A stretch of 5,716 nt of DNA from Anaerolineales bacterium (GCA_024643945.1 JAHELX010000420.1:1-5716), one strand, 5' to 3'. Shown: positions 1 through 5,523, counted from the stretch's first letter. A program made the numbers and translations. The notes: generated by a model not told the origin, from the sequence alone.

Positions 1-919
1 CATTCTGGTAAAACTGCTCGTAGCCCTTGCCAAAAGCGCGGATATCCATGTAGTAGATGGTGACATCGGCCATGGGCAAGGCGCCGGCGATGAGTATCGC
101 CTGCTTGATGGCGTACATGCAGCACACACGCGAGCAGTAGGGCACACCCAGCGAGGCGTCCCGCGAGCCGGCACATTGCACATAAGCGATGGAGGCGGGT
201 TCCTTCCCGTCGGAGGGACGTAACACGTGTCCATAGGGCCCGGTTGGGGCCAGCAGGCGCTCCATCATCAAGCCGTCGATCACGTTAAGCAATTGGCCGC
301 TGCCATATTCCTTTTTGGCGTCATAGGGCGTCGGCCGGTAACCGGTGGCCAGAATGATGGTTTGGGTCTGGATATCGACATCTTCGGGCTTTTGGGTAAA
401 GTCGATCGCTTCTGCCGGGCAGGCCGAGATGCACTTGCCGCACAACAGGCAGGCATCCATGTCGATCAAGGCCTTCTGGGGCATGGCAGTAGAGAAGGGC
501 ACATAAGCCACCCGGTGTCCCGTGCGATCGAATTCGTAGTCATCCGGCAGGTCGATAGGGCAGGCCCGCTCACATTCGCGGCATCCGGTACATTTATCCT
601 CGACGACATAGCGCGGCTTCTTGGTTACCCGCGCTTCAAACCCGGCCTCACGGCGAGTCACAGATTGCAGCTCGCTATACGTAAACAAGTGAATGTTTTC
701 GTGATGGGCAACGCCAGCCATTTTGGGGGTGGTGATACAACTGCAACAGTCGAGGGTAGGAAAGACTTTGCTCAGGCCGATCATCTTACCGCCGATGCTG
801 GGCTTGCGTTCTACCAACGCCACCTGGTAACCCTGGTCTGCCAGATCCAAGGCCGCCTGCATGCCAGCAATCCCACCACCGATCACCAGGGTATCTACAC
901 TAAGTTTATTGGATGACAT
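1..919 (-). CDS. hdrA: HdrA-like heterodisulfide reductase subunit A, FAD/4Fe-4S (partial, C-terminus off the window)
   Basis: Only the first 306 codons are present; the gene continues past the left edge. Seen: an N-terminal Rossmann FAD-binding motif GGGIAG (residues 14-19) with an acidic E37 closing strand 2; the HdrA signature TLDCCSCITTPKM (55-67); an inserted two-cluster ferredoxin domain with CTGCRECERACP (110-121) and CLLCGKCISACP (157-168); the second nucleotide-binding motif ILATGYRP (189-196); then the HdrA cysteine block QCAGSRD (248-254), YCSRVCC (261-267) and DIRAFGKG (292-299). Family knowledge: HdrA carries FAD and iron-sulfur clusters and splits or passes electrons among ferredoxin, hydrogenase-type partners and HdrBC in the cytoplasm. 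The inserted ferredoxin domain is the methanogen-type architecture. The ATG at 919 has GGGAGG (930-935) 10 nt upstream. It is the last visible gene of the ArsR-TusA-MvhD-like operon. The family call is firm. The substrate (heterodisulfide, sulfur compound or other) cannot be told from this fragment. Confidence 0.93.
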   Translation of the reverse strand, partial: MSSNKLSVDTLVIGGGIAGMQAALDLADQGYQVALVERKPSIGGKMIGLSKVFPTLDCCSCITTPKMAGVAHHENIHLFTYSELQSVTRREAGFEARVTKKPRYVVEDKCTGCRECERACPIDLPDDYEFDRTGHRVAYVPFSTAMPQKALIDMDACLLCGKCISACPAEAIDFTQKPEDVDIQTQTIILATGYRPTPYDAKKEYGSGQLLNVIDGLMMERLLAPTGPYGHVLRPSDGKEPASIAYVQCAGSRDASLGVPYCSRVCCMYAIKQAILIAGALPMADVTIYYMDIRAFGKGYEQFYQN

Positions 920-943
920 TTCTCTGGAACCTCCCATCCTGCC

Positions 944-1405
944 TCACGCCTGGACAGCCTGTGCTTCTGACACGGAGGGTAACGAGCTTTCGATCAACCC
1001 AATTTCATCCAGCAGATCGTTCATGCGCTGAACTTCATTGAGGAAGGGCTGAGTACACACCGTGCAGATAGCTGTCAGGCGAAGCCGGTGGGTATCAATC
1101 TGGCGCGCTTTCATCAAGGCGTAAGCGCGATTGATGATGTCCGCCGTTCGCTCGGCATCCCCTTTATACGGTGAATCAGTGCCGCTATACATGACGATGA
1201 TGCCATCAATGCCACGCTCAAATGCCCGCATATAGAAGCTCTCAGGGAACAAGCAGGGACTCAACACCGGAAAGACGTATGTATCCGGTGAGTATTCGGC
1301 GTGCAGTTGGCCGACGGCATTGGCGCCGGCATAGCCACCAGATAAAGTTGCCAGGATCAGAATCCTCGGTTCTCTGGTTCGCGCGCTCGTCTTCATTGCC
1401 TCCAT
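944..1405 (-). CDS. MvhD/FlpD-like hydrogenase iron-sulfur subunit family protein, cysteine-depleted
   Basis: About 153 aa. The layout follows the MvhD/FlpD (hydrogenase delta subunit) family: a strand ILILATLSGGYAGA (residues 15-28) where MvhD has CNWCxYAGA, VLSPCLFPE (47-55) where MvhD has MCSGRVDPE, RAFERGIDGIIV (60-71), then MYSGTDSPY (72-80) where MvhD has GCHPGDCHY, and a helical C-terminal half. In the family these cysteines bind a 2Fe-2S cluster that links hydrogenase or formate dehydrogenase to HdrA. Here they are T20, G23, Y73 and S78, so canonical cluster binding looks lost; the remaining cysteines are C51 and a CTVC pair (114-117). Adjacency to hdrA supports an HdrA partner role. 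The start is uncertain: the ATG at 1405 lies 2 nt after the tusA stop, and an in-frame ATG at 1396 has GGAGG only 2 nt away. The upstream in-frame ATG at 1492 lies inside tusA and is unlikely. The family assignment comes from motif memory, not a search. Confidence 0.75.
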   Translation of the reverse strand: MEAMKTSARTREPRILILATLSGGYAGANAVGQLHAEYSPDTYVFPVLSPCLFPESFYMRAFERGIDGIIVMYSGTDSPYKGDAERTADIINRAYALMKARQIDTHRLRLTAICTVCTQPFLNEVQRMNDLLDEIGLIESSLPSVSEAQAVQA

Positions 1406-1407
1406 CC

Positions 1408-1662
1408 TTATTTCTTGCGCCGGATGAAGAGGCGATCGTAACCATCGGCGTTCACGTAACCCAAGAATTCGTGGCCGACTTTGGTCGCCCATTTGGGTAA
1501 ATCGTTCTTGGTGTTTGGATCACCACTCCAGATTTCCAGTACTTCACCTACTTTAACACCGCCGATGCCTTTCTTGGCTTCGAGCAGCGGCCCTGGGCAG
1601 GCACTGCTGCGGGCGTCGACAACTTTGGTGGCCTCGATAGTGGACAGATCAACAGTAGTCAT
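1408..1662 (-). CDS. tusA: TusA-family sulfurtransferase / sulfur carrier
   Basis: 84 aa, the usual size for TusA/SirA/YedF proteins. Seen: a first strand KVVDARSSACPGP whose CPGP motif (C22-P25) holds the single active cysteine at the start of helix 1, then LLEAKKGI, strand VGEVLEIWSGDP (38-49), the DLPKWATKVGHEF helix (54-66) and a final strand ending RLFIRRKK. In the family C22 carries a persulfide and passes sulfur between rhodaneses or DsrE-type proteins and acceptors; in sulfur oxidisers TusA serves Dsr or sHdr pathways. The ATG at 1662 overlaps the arsR stop (ATGA), which suggests translational coupling, and a strong AAGGAG (1670-1675) lies 7 nt upstream. Its position ahead of an MvhD-like gene and hdrA points to sulfur delivery to an Hdr-like complex rather than tRNA thiolation. 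That specific role is inference. Confidence 0.9.
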   Translation of the reverse strand: MTTVDLSTIEATKVVDARSSACPGPLLEAKKGIGGVKVGEVLEIWSGDPNTKNDLPKWATKVGHEFLGYVNADGYDRLFIRRKK

Positions 1663-2015
1663 GGTTTATCTCCTTTTAAATCTATCGTCATAGACGATGT
1701 TTCAGGTTGTGTTTCTGACCAGCGATTAAGCTCCCGCCCCTGAAACACCAGGGGACAATTCCTTATCTGATCGTTATCGGCGACGCTGTAGTAAATTGTC
1801 TGCCCTTCGCGGCGTGAACTCAAGATACCTTGGTCTTTCATCAGGTGCAGATGCTGGGACGTATTTTGCAGAGATGCATCAACCGCTGCGGCGATCTCGC
1901 CGACGGATAACTCGTGATCTAGCAGCGTCCACAAAATCTGCACTCGCCTGGCGTTGCCAAAAACCTTACAAAATGCTGCCTGGTTGCAAGCCAGATCTTT
2001 CATTCCCTGAATCAT
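1659..2015 (-). CDS. ArsR-family winged-helix transcriptional repressor
   Basis: About 118 aa from the ATG at 2015. Seen: KVFGNARRVQILWTL (helix 1-2), ELSVGEIAAAVDASLQNTSQHLHLMKDQGIL (helix 3, turn and recognition helix), and the wing SRREGQTIYYSVAD, all characteristic of ArsR/SmtB dimeric repressors. The metal-binding helix-3 motif ELCVCDL of ArsR/SmtB is absent: here it reads ELSVGEI. Cysteines are C10 and C16 in the N-terminal helix and C87 (IRNCPLV) in the C-terminal helix. This pattern fits a thiol or persulfide switch better than an arsenic or metal site, and suits a gene leading a TusA/HdrA operon. Known comparisons are SqrR/BigR and the sHdr-associated sHdrR, which use cysteine pairs placed differently. 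It probably represses its own operon. Start uncertain: TTG at 2027 has no clear ribosome site, ATG at 2015 has GAGG 2 nt away, and ATG at 2003 is also possible. Confidence 0.9.
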   Translation of the reverse strand: MIQGMKDLACNQAAFCKVFGNARRVQILWTLLDHELSVGEIAAAVDASLQNTSQHLHLMKDQGILSSRREGQTIYYSVADNDQIRNCPLVFQGRELNRWSETQPETSSMTIDLKGDKP

Positions 2016-2068
2016 TGCCTCGATCAACTTGTGCTTACTAAAGCGCGGGATGGATACTCGCCGTTTTC

Positions 2069-2092
2069 CTTAATTACGATTTGTCTTAATTA
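2069..2092. repeat. CTTAATTA direct repeat overlapping -10 and start site (candidate ArsR operator)
   Basis: CTTAATTA occurs at 2069-2076 and again at 2085-2092, 16 bp apart. The second copy overlaps the TATAAT and lies within CTTAATTATAAG (2085-2096), whose ends CTTA and TAAG are inverted. The pair spans the -10 and the first transcribed bases, where an autorepressing ArsR protein would be expected to bind. The role is inference; the repeat is plain in the sequence. Confidence 0.35.
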
Positions 2093-2118
2093 TAAGAGCA
2101 GGCCACAGGTTTTATAAG
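2083..2118 (-). promoter_or_regulatory. Promoter of the arsR-tusA-mvhD-like-hdrA operon
   Basis: Read on the minus strand, a perfect TATAAT lies at 2094-2089. The -35 position 16-18 bp upstream (about 2111-2118) reads TATAAA, TTATAA or CTTATA, which is weak. Transcription would start near 2082-2083, leaving a leader of about 65-70 nt before the arsR ATG. A weak -35 directly next to an activator-type dyad is typical of an activator-dependent promoter. Inferred from sequence only. Confidence 0.55.
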
Positions 2119-2132
2119 TGATATCTGTCACA
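2117..2132 (-). promoter_or_regulatory. CRP/FNR-family-like operator
   Basis: On the minus strand this reads TGTGA-CAGATA-TCACT, matching the TGTGA-N6-TCACA consensus of the CRP/FNR superfamily at 9 of 10 positions. Its centre (2124.5) is 41.5-42.5 bp upstream of the start predicted from the TATAAT at 2089-2094, the position used by class II activators of this superfamily. The regulator itself is not in the window. Whether it senses cAMP, oxygen, NO or redox cannot be said. Confidence 0.5.
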
Positions 2133-2189
2133 AAGAGTATTCAGCCTTTTAATCCGTGCCTATAAATAGAATTTTTATCGACCACTCAG

Positions 2190-2323
2190 CCTCCCGGAGC
2201 AAAGCCCCCCCATGGGGCAGGTTAAGCGGGTTTATAGTTGAAATCGTCAGCTTGTTCGAGCTTTGAGTTGCATAATTACCTTCCCTGGCAACCTGCCCCG
2301 TGGGGGGGCTTTGCTCCGGGAGG
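2190..2323. repeat. 34-nt inverted repeat pair (MITE-like element or giant hairpin)
   Basis: Left arm 2190-2223 and right arm 2290-2323 are reverse complements at 33 of 34 positions, separated by 66 nt. The arms begin CCTCCCGGAGCAAAGCCCCC and are markedly GC-rich within an AT-rich region. The sole mismatch (2213 with 2300) is a G-U wobble in plus-strand RNA, so that transcript could pair fully. Each arm also contains a smaller self-complementary block (GCCCC...GGGGC). No target-site duplication is obvious beside the outer ends, and no T-run follows either arm, so it is neither a textbook terminator nor a proven transposon. A non-autonomous MITE-type element or relic of an insertion sequence is the leading guess. 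Confidence 0.75.
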
Positions 2324-2324
2324 G

Positions 2325-2369
2325 TTAGTAACAGAATACTGTGAGGGATTTCACAAAACTGACTACTAA
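2325..2369. promoter_or_regulatory. Perfect TGTGA-N6-TCACA dyad within a larger symmetric block
   Basis: TGTGA-GGGATT-TCACA at 2340-2355 is a perfect CRP/FNR-superfamily-type half-site pair. It is nested in outer complementary pieces: TTAGTA (2325-2330) with TACTAA (2364-2369), and CAG (2332-2334) with CTG (2359-2361). It is therefore either an operator or a stacked hairpin if transcribed. It lies about 225 bp above the predicted start for the mutase gene, and no well-placed promoter was seen beside it. Confidence 0.4.
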
Positions 2370-2460
2370 ATTTGTCCCCAATCTCCCATCTTAAACCTTC
2401 ATAAACCATTATACCCTCGGAGGTAACGCTTGTCCTTAAACCCAACTAATGTTAACCTTA

Positions 2461-2484
2461 AAGGAATCTTAAACAGGATTCCTT
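2461..2484 (+). other. Small hairpin upstream of the mutase promoter
   Basis: AAGGAATC (2461-2468) and GATTCCTT (2477-2484) form a perfect 8-bp stem with an 8-nt loop. No T-run follows. A second palindrome, CATTTCTGAAATG (2485-2497), abuts it. The function is unknown; an operator or processing structure are both possible. Confidence 0.35.
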
Positions 2485-2540
2485 CATTTCTGAAATGTGA
2501 CTTCATTTGTATCCCTTTTCTATATCTTGATACATTGTCA

Positions 2541-2568
2541 TTTGCTCGGTTTTGCGTTACCCTATACT
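2541..2568 (+). promoter_or_regulatory. Candidate promoter for the phosphoglycerate mutase gene
   Basis: TATACT (2563-2568) is a good -10. TTTGCT (2541-2546), 16 bp upstream, is a modest -35. The predicted start near 2575 leaves a leader of about 40 nt ending in the ribosome site AAGGAGA (2601-2607), 6 nt before the ATG at 2614. Confidence 0.4.
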
Positions 2569-2613
2569 TAGGACGTTTAGTTCCTATTGAAACACACATG
2601 AAGGAGAACTCAC

Positions 2614-3819
2614 ATGGAACTGGATTTTATTCAAAAGTTGGTAAAACCCGCCGAAACCAAGATCGTCTTGCTGGTTATGGATGGCTTGGGCGGGCTGCCT
2701 ATGGAAGCGGGTGGCCTTACGGAGCTGGAGGCTGCCAACACCCCGAATTTAGATGGTCTGGCGGCGCGAGGCGTCTGTGGCCTGCAGCAGCCCGTCGGCC
2801 CCGGGATCACTCCGGGGAGCGGCCCTTCGCACCTGGCCCTGTTTGGGTACGACCCGATCAAGTATCAGGTGGGACGGGGCGTGCTGGCAGCGCTGGGAAT
2901 CGATTTCGATCTGAAGCCTAAAGACGTGGCCGCCCGAGGCAACTTCTGCACCATCGACGACGAAGGCCGGGTCGCAGACAGACGGGCGGGACGCATCAGC
3001 ACTGAAAAGAACAAAGAGTTATGTAAACTACTACGTGAGATTGAGCTGCCGGGCGTGGAAGTGTTCGTCGAGACGGTCAAGGAATATCGGCTGCTGCTGG
3101 TGCTGCGCGGCGAAGGGCTCTCCGGCGACATCTCCGACACCGACCCTCAAGAAGTCGGCGAGAAGCCTTTGGAACCGAGAGCGCTGTCGCCGGGGGCAGA
3201 GAAAACGGCCCGATTGGTGAAGGAGTTCGTGGCTCAAGCGCGCGAAAAGCTGGCCGGTCACCACCCGGCCAACATGGTGCTGCTGCGAGGCTTCTCCGAG
3301 CACCCCAGTTGGCCGCCGATGGGCGATGTGTTCGGCCTCAGGGCTGCGGCCATTGCTGTATACCCGATGTACCGGGGCGTGTCCAAGCTGGTCGGGATGC
3401 AGGCCCTGGACACGGGCGAGAAGGTGGCGGACGAGTTTGGAGTCTTGGAGGATCGCTGGAACGACTTTGACTTCTTCTACCTGCACGTCAAGCGCATCGA
3501 CAGTGCCGGGGAGGATGGTGACTTTGAGCGCAAGGTGGCCCTGATCGAGGAAGTGGATACGCAGGTGCCTCGGCTCCTGGATTTGAATCCGGATGTAGTC
3601 GTTGTCACCGGCGATCATTCCACGCCATCTTTTCTGAAGTATCATAGCTGGCATCCGGTGCCTGTACTTCTCTGGTCTAAAGAGTGCCGGGCCGATGGGG
3701 TGGACCGCTTCGGTGAACGCGCTTGTATGGGCGGCGGCCTGGGTCCCCGGATCCCGGGAGTGGATCTGATGCCTTTAGCGCTGGCGAATGCCATGCGGTT
3801 GGAGAAATTCGGGGCATAA
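2614..3819 (+). CDS. apgM: 2,3-bisphosphoglycerate-independent phosphoglycerate mutase, archaeal (ApgM) type
   Basis: 401 aa, matching the roughly 400-aa ApgM family rather than the roughly 510-aa GpmI type. It interconverts 3- and 2-phosphoglycerate in glycolysis and gluconeogenesis in the cytoplasm. Seen: the metal-binding strand VLLVMDGLGGLP (18-29, D23), EAANTPNLDGLA (39-50), GITPGSGPSHLALFGYDP (64-81) with S69 at the phospho-accepting serine position and H73 four residues on, then VGRGVLAALGIDFDL, ARGNFCTID and RRAGRIST, typical of this family. Near the C-terminus lie HVKRIDSAGEDGD (291-303), TGDHSTPSF (332-340, D334 and H335) and HSWHPVP (344-350, H347), the alkaline-phosphatase-superfamily metal ligands. 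E300 occupies the place of the metal-binding histidine in GHDGD/VGH motifs of classical iPGM; this may be normal for the subfamily. Start chosen for AAGGAGA 6 nt upstream and the usual N-terminus. Probably first gene of the right-hand block. Confidence 0.93.
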   Translation: MELDFIQKLVKPAETKIVLLVMDGLGGLPMEAGGLTELEAANTPNLDGLAARGVCGLQQPVGPGITPGSGPSHLALFGYDPIKYQVGRGVLAALGIDFDLKPKDVAARGNFCTIDDEGRVADRRAGRISTEKNKELCKLLREIELPGVEVFVETVKEYRLLLVLRGEGLSGDISDTDPQEVGEKPLEPRALSPGAEKTARLVKEFVAQAREKLAGHHPANMVLLRGFSEHPSWPPMGDVFGLRAAAIAVYPMYRGVSKLVGMQALDTGEKVADEFGVLEDRWNDFDFFYLHVKRIDSAGEDGDFERKVALIEEVDTQVPRLLDLNPDVVVVTGDHSTPSFLKYHSWHPVPVLLWSKECRADGVDRFGERACMGGGLGPRIPGVDLMPLALANAMRLEKFGA

Positions 3820-3837
3820 GCTTCGAGTGGCTTATGC
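3814..3837 (+). terminator. Hairpin at the apgM stop codon (possible weak terminator)
   Basis: GCATAAGC (3814-3821) and GCTTATGC (3830-3837) form a perfect 8-bp stem with an 8-nt loop. The stem includes the apgM TAA. What follows (GCGAATTAAGG) has no T-run, so intrinsic termination is doubtful. It may instead protect or process the mRNA 3' end. Confidence 0.35.
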
Positions 3838-3875
3838 GCGAATTAAGGTCAGCCAGGACCGGCACCGGATGGGTA

Positions 3876-3941
3876 AGAGCATGTGTGAAAAGTGGGGCGG
3901 GGCAGGCTGAGGTGGGCCCCACCACTCTTCAGACATGCTCT
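3876..3941 (+). promoter_or_regulatory. Long imperfect hairpin in the pncB leader
   Basis: AGAGCATGT (3876-3884) pairs with ACATGCTCT (3933-3941); the stem continues through TGAA with TTCA and AGTGG with CCACT, giving 18 of 20 paired positions. The 26-nt inner region contains GTGGGCCCCAC (3912-3922), which can fold by itself, and GTGGGGC (3892-3898) can pair alternatively with GCCCCAC (3916-3922). The ribosome site AGGAGG (3953-3958) follows 11 nt after the stem. There is no T-run. It could be a regulatory leader, a terminator of unusual type, or a repeat relic. Confidence 0.45.
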
Positions 3942-3969
3942 ACAATGAGGTGAGGAGGAACGGTCTGAT

Positions 3970-5523
3970 ATGAAAGCATCTGATCGCCCAACGGCTGAGG
4001 GTATCTTGTTCACAGACCAGTATCAATTCAGCATGGCCCAACTCTACTATCGTATGGGCCTGCACGAGAAGCTGGCACAATTTGACCACTTTTTTCGGGC
4101 TTATCCCGACTATGGCTTTCACCAGGCCGGATACTGCATCAACGCCGGCCTGGAGTGGCTGTTGGACTGGATGCACGAAGCCCGTATACGTCCCGAGGAC
4201 ATCGCATATTTGCGGGGACAAACGGGACAAACAGGCGAACGCATATTCAGTAATGATTTCCTGGAGTGGCTGGGGGCGAACGGGACTTTTGATGGCATCA
4301 GCATGCGTGCCATCCCGGAAGGTCGCGTGGTTCACCCCAACGTTCCGCTGACGGTCGTCCAGGGGCCACTGGCGATGGCTCAGATCCTGGAAACGCCGCT
4401 TCTCAACCACCTGAATTATCAAACCCTCATCGCCACTAAAGCTGCACGGGTTCGCGAAAGCGGTCGTTGCCAATTACTGCTGGAATTCGGGCTGCGCCGG
4501 GCTCAAGGGACCGGGGCAAATGCCGGCGTAAGGGCCGCTCTCATTGGGGGAGCTGATTTCTCTTCGAACGTGGGCATTTCCCATGTGCTGGGATATCCGC
4601 CGAAAGGCACCCACGCGCATAGCATGGTCCAGGTCTTCATGGCGCTGGGAGGGGGCGAACTCGCTGCGTTTCGCGCTTACGCCGATGTTTACCCCGACGA
4701 TTGTCTACTGCTGGTCGACACCATCGACACGCTGGAAAGCGGTGTTCCCAATGCCATCAAAGTTTTTGAAGAACTGCGGCGCAAGGGCCACAAGCCGGTA
4801 GGCATTCGCCTGGACTCGGGTGATCTGGCGTTTCTCAGCATCCAGGCGGCCAAGATGTTGGACCAGGCCGGCTTTCCTGACACGCAGATTGTGCTGTCGA
4901 ACCAGTTGGACGAACTCGTCATCTGGCAGATTGTCACTCAAATCCAGACGGAGGCGCCACGTTATGGCGTTGACGCCGACCAGCTCCTCAACCGACTGGT
5001 GTATGGTGTGGGGACGCGGCTGATTACCTCGCAAGGGCAGTCAGCCCTGGACGGCGTCTACAAGCTGGTGGCTGTGCAGAATGAAGGTGAGTGGGTGCCA
5101 GCCATCAAAATCTCAGAAACCCCGGCCAAGACGCTCAATCCAGGCCACAAGCACGTGTGGCGGGTGTATGACCAGCGGGGCAAGGCCACAGCCGATCTGC
5201 TCAGTCTAGACTATGAGGACCCACGGCAGATGGAACAGCTCGTCTTACATCACCCGACGCTGCACACCAAATTTCGGACGTTCAGCCAGGCTGACATCTC
5301 GGAAATCGAGCCGCTGTTGGTGGATGTGCTGCAAGAGGGCAAGCTGGTGTATGACCTTCCGTCTATCGAAGACATGCGGGAACGCCGCCAGGCCGACGTG
5401 GAGCGGCTGGACCCCGGGGTTAAGCGGATTATGAATCCCCATGTCTACCACGTCTCTCTCACGAAGCGATTGTGGAGCCTCAAGCAAGAGTTGATTGAAT
5501 CGGCGAAGGCCAGGAGCGGATGA
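3970..5523 (+). CDS. pncB: Nicotinate phosphoribosyltransferase
   Basis: 517 aa, slightly long for bacterial NAPRTases (about 400-490). It makes nicotinate mononucleotide from nicotinate and PRPP with ATP hydrolysis, the entry step of NAD salvage (Preiss-Handler) in the cytoplasm. Seen: [14 protein letters not shown] (14-27), [55 protein letters not shown] (172-180), [17 protein letters not shown] (213-219) with H217 at the position of the phosphorylated catalytic histidine of Salmonella PncB (H219), [28 protein letters not shown] (278-287) and VLSNQLDE, all hallmark blocks in order. The C-terminal [14 protein letters not shown] motif is also usual for the long bacterial type. ATG at 3970 is preceded by AGGAGG (3953-3958), 11 nt away. 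It is 150 bp downstream of apgM with a leader hairpin between, so it may have its own control; polX follows closely. No truncation or missing key residue seen. Confidence 0.96.
   Translation: MKASDRPTAEGILFTDQYQFSMAQLYYRMGLHEKLAQFDHFFRAYPDYGFHQAGYCINAGLEWLLDWMHEARIRPEDIAYLRGQTGQTGERIFSNDFLEWLGANGTFDGISMRAIPEGRVVHPNVPLTVVQGPLAMAQILETPLLNHLNYQTLIATKAARVRESGRCQLLLEFGLRRAQGTGANAGVRAALIGGADFSSNVGISHVLGYPPKGTHAHSMVQVFMALGGGELAAFRAYADVYPDDCLLLVDTIDTLESGVPNAIKVFEELRRKGHKPVGIRLDSGDLAFLSIQAAKMLDQAGFPDTQIVLSNQLDELVIWQIVTQIQTEAPRYGVDADQLLNRLVYGVGTRLITSQGQSALDGVYKLVAVQNEGEWVPAIKISETPAKTLNPGHKHVWRVYDQRGKATADLLSLDYEDPRQMEQLVLHHPTLHTKFRTFSQADISEIEPLLVDVLQEGKLVYDLPSIEDMRERRQADVERLDPGVKRIMNPHVYHVSLTKRLWSLKQELIESAKARSG

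Larger units (their letters stand above)
2028..2613. other. Divergent intergenic region, no supported gene
   Basis: About 590 bp without a supportable coding sequence, AT-richer than the flanking genes. It carries the left operon's promoter and operators (2069-2132), a 134-bp inverted-repeat element (2190-2323), a second TGTGA-type dyad (2325-2369), four CTTAAA motifs between 2390 and 2473, a small hairpin (2461-2484), the palindrome CATTTCTGAAATG (2485-2497) and a candidate promoter and ribosome site for the right block (2541-2607). No tRNA or other familiar RNA was recognised. Confidence 0.7.

Noticed and set aside
227..916. Long plus-strand open frame opposite hdrA
   Set aside because: It is the antisense of a clear HdrA sequence with FAD and ferredoxin motifs on the minus strand; its own translation shows no recognisable domain.
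2290..2323. Right arm of the inverted repeat as an intrinsic terminator
   Set aside because: No T-run follows on either strand, and neither flanking gene ends here; both transcripts begin nearby and point away.
2149..2445. Minus-strand open frame across the inverted repeat
   Set aside because: Consists of repeat arms and AT-rich spacer, no ribosome site, no recognisable protein features.
2028..2613. CRISPR array or tRNA gene in the intergenic region
   Set aside because: No regularly spaced direct repeats and no cloverleaf or CCA-type end could be found.
2430..2921. Plus-strand open frame from a TTG with GGAGG (2420-2424) at good spacing
   Set aside because: It runs about 300 bp into apgM in another frame, its first 60 codons look like untranslated AT-rich DNA, and apgM has its own strong ribosome site. 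A short leader peptide is not supported because no early stop exists.
3031..3654. Minus-strand open frame inside apgM
   Set aside because: The plus strand encodes conserved ApgM motifs across the whole interval; the opposite frame is a composition shadow.
3940..4473. Minus-strand open frame opposite the start of pncB
   Set aside because: Covers conserved NAPRTase blocks and the pncB ribosome site; no domain or ribosome site of its own.
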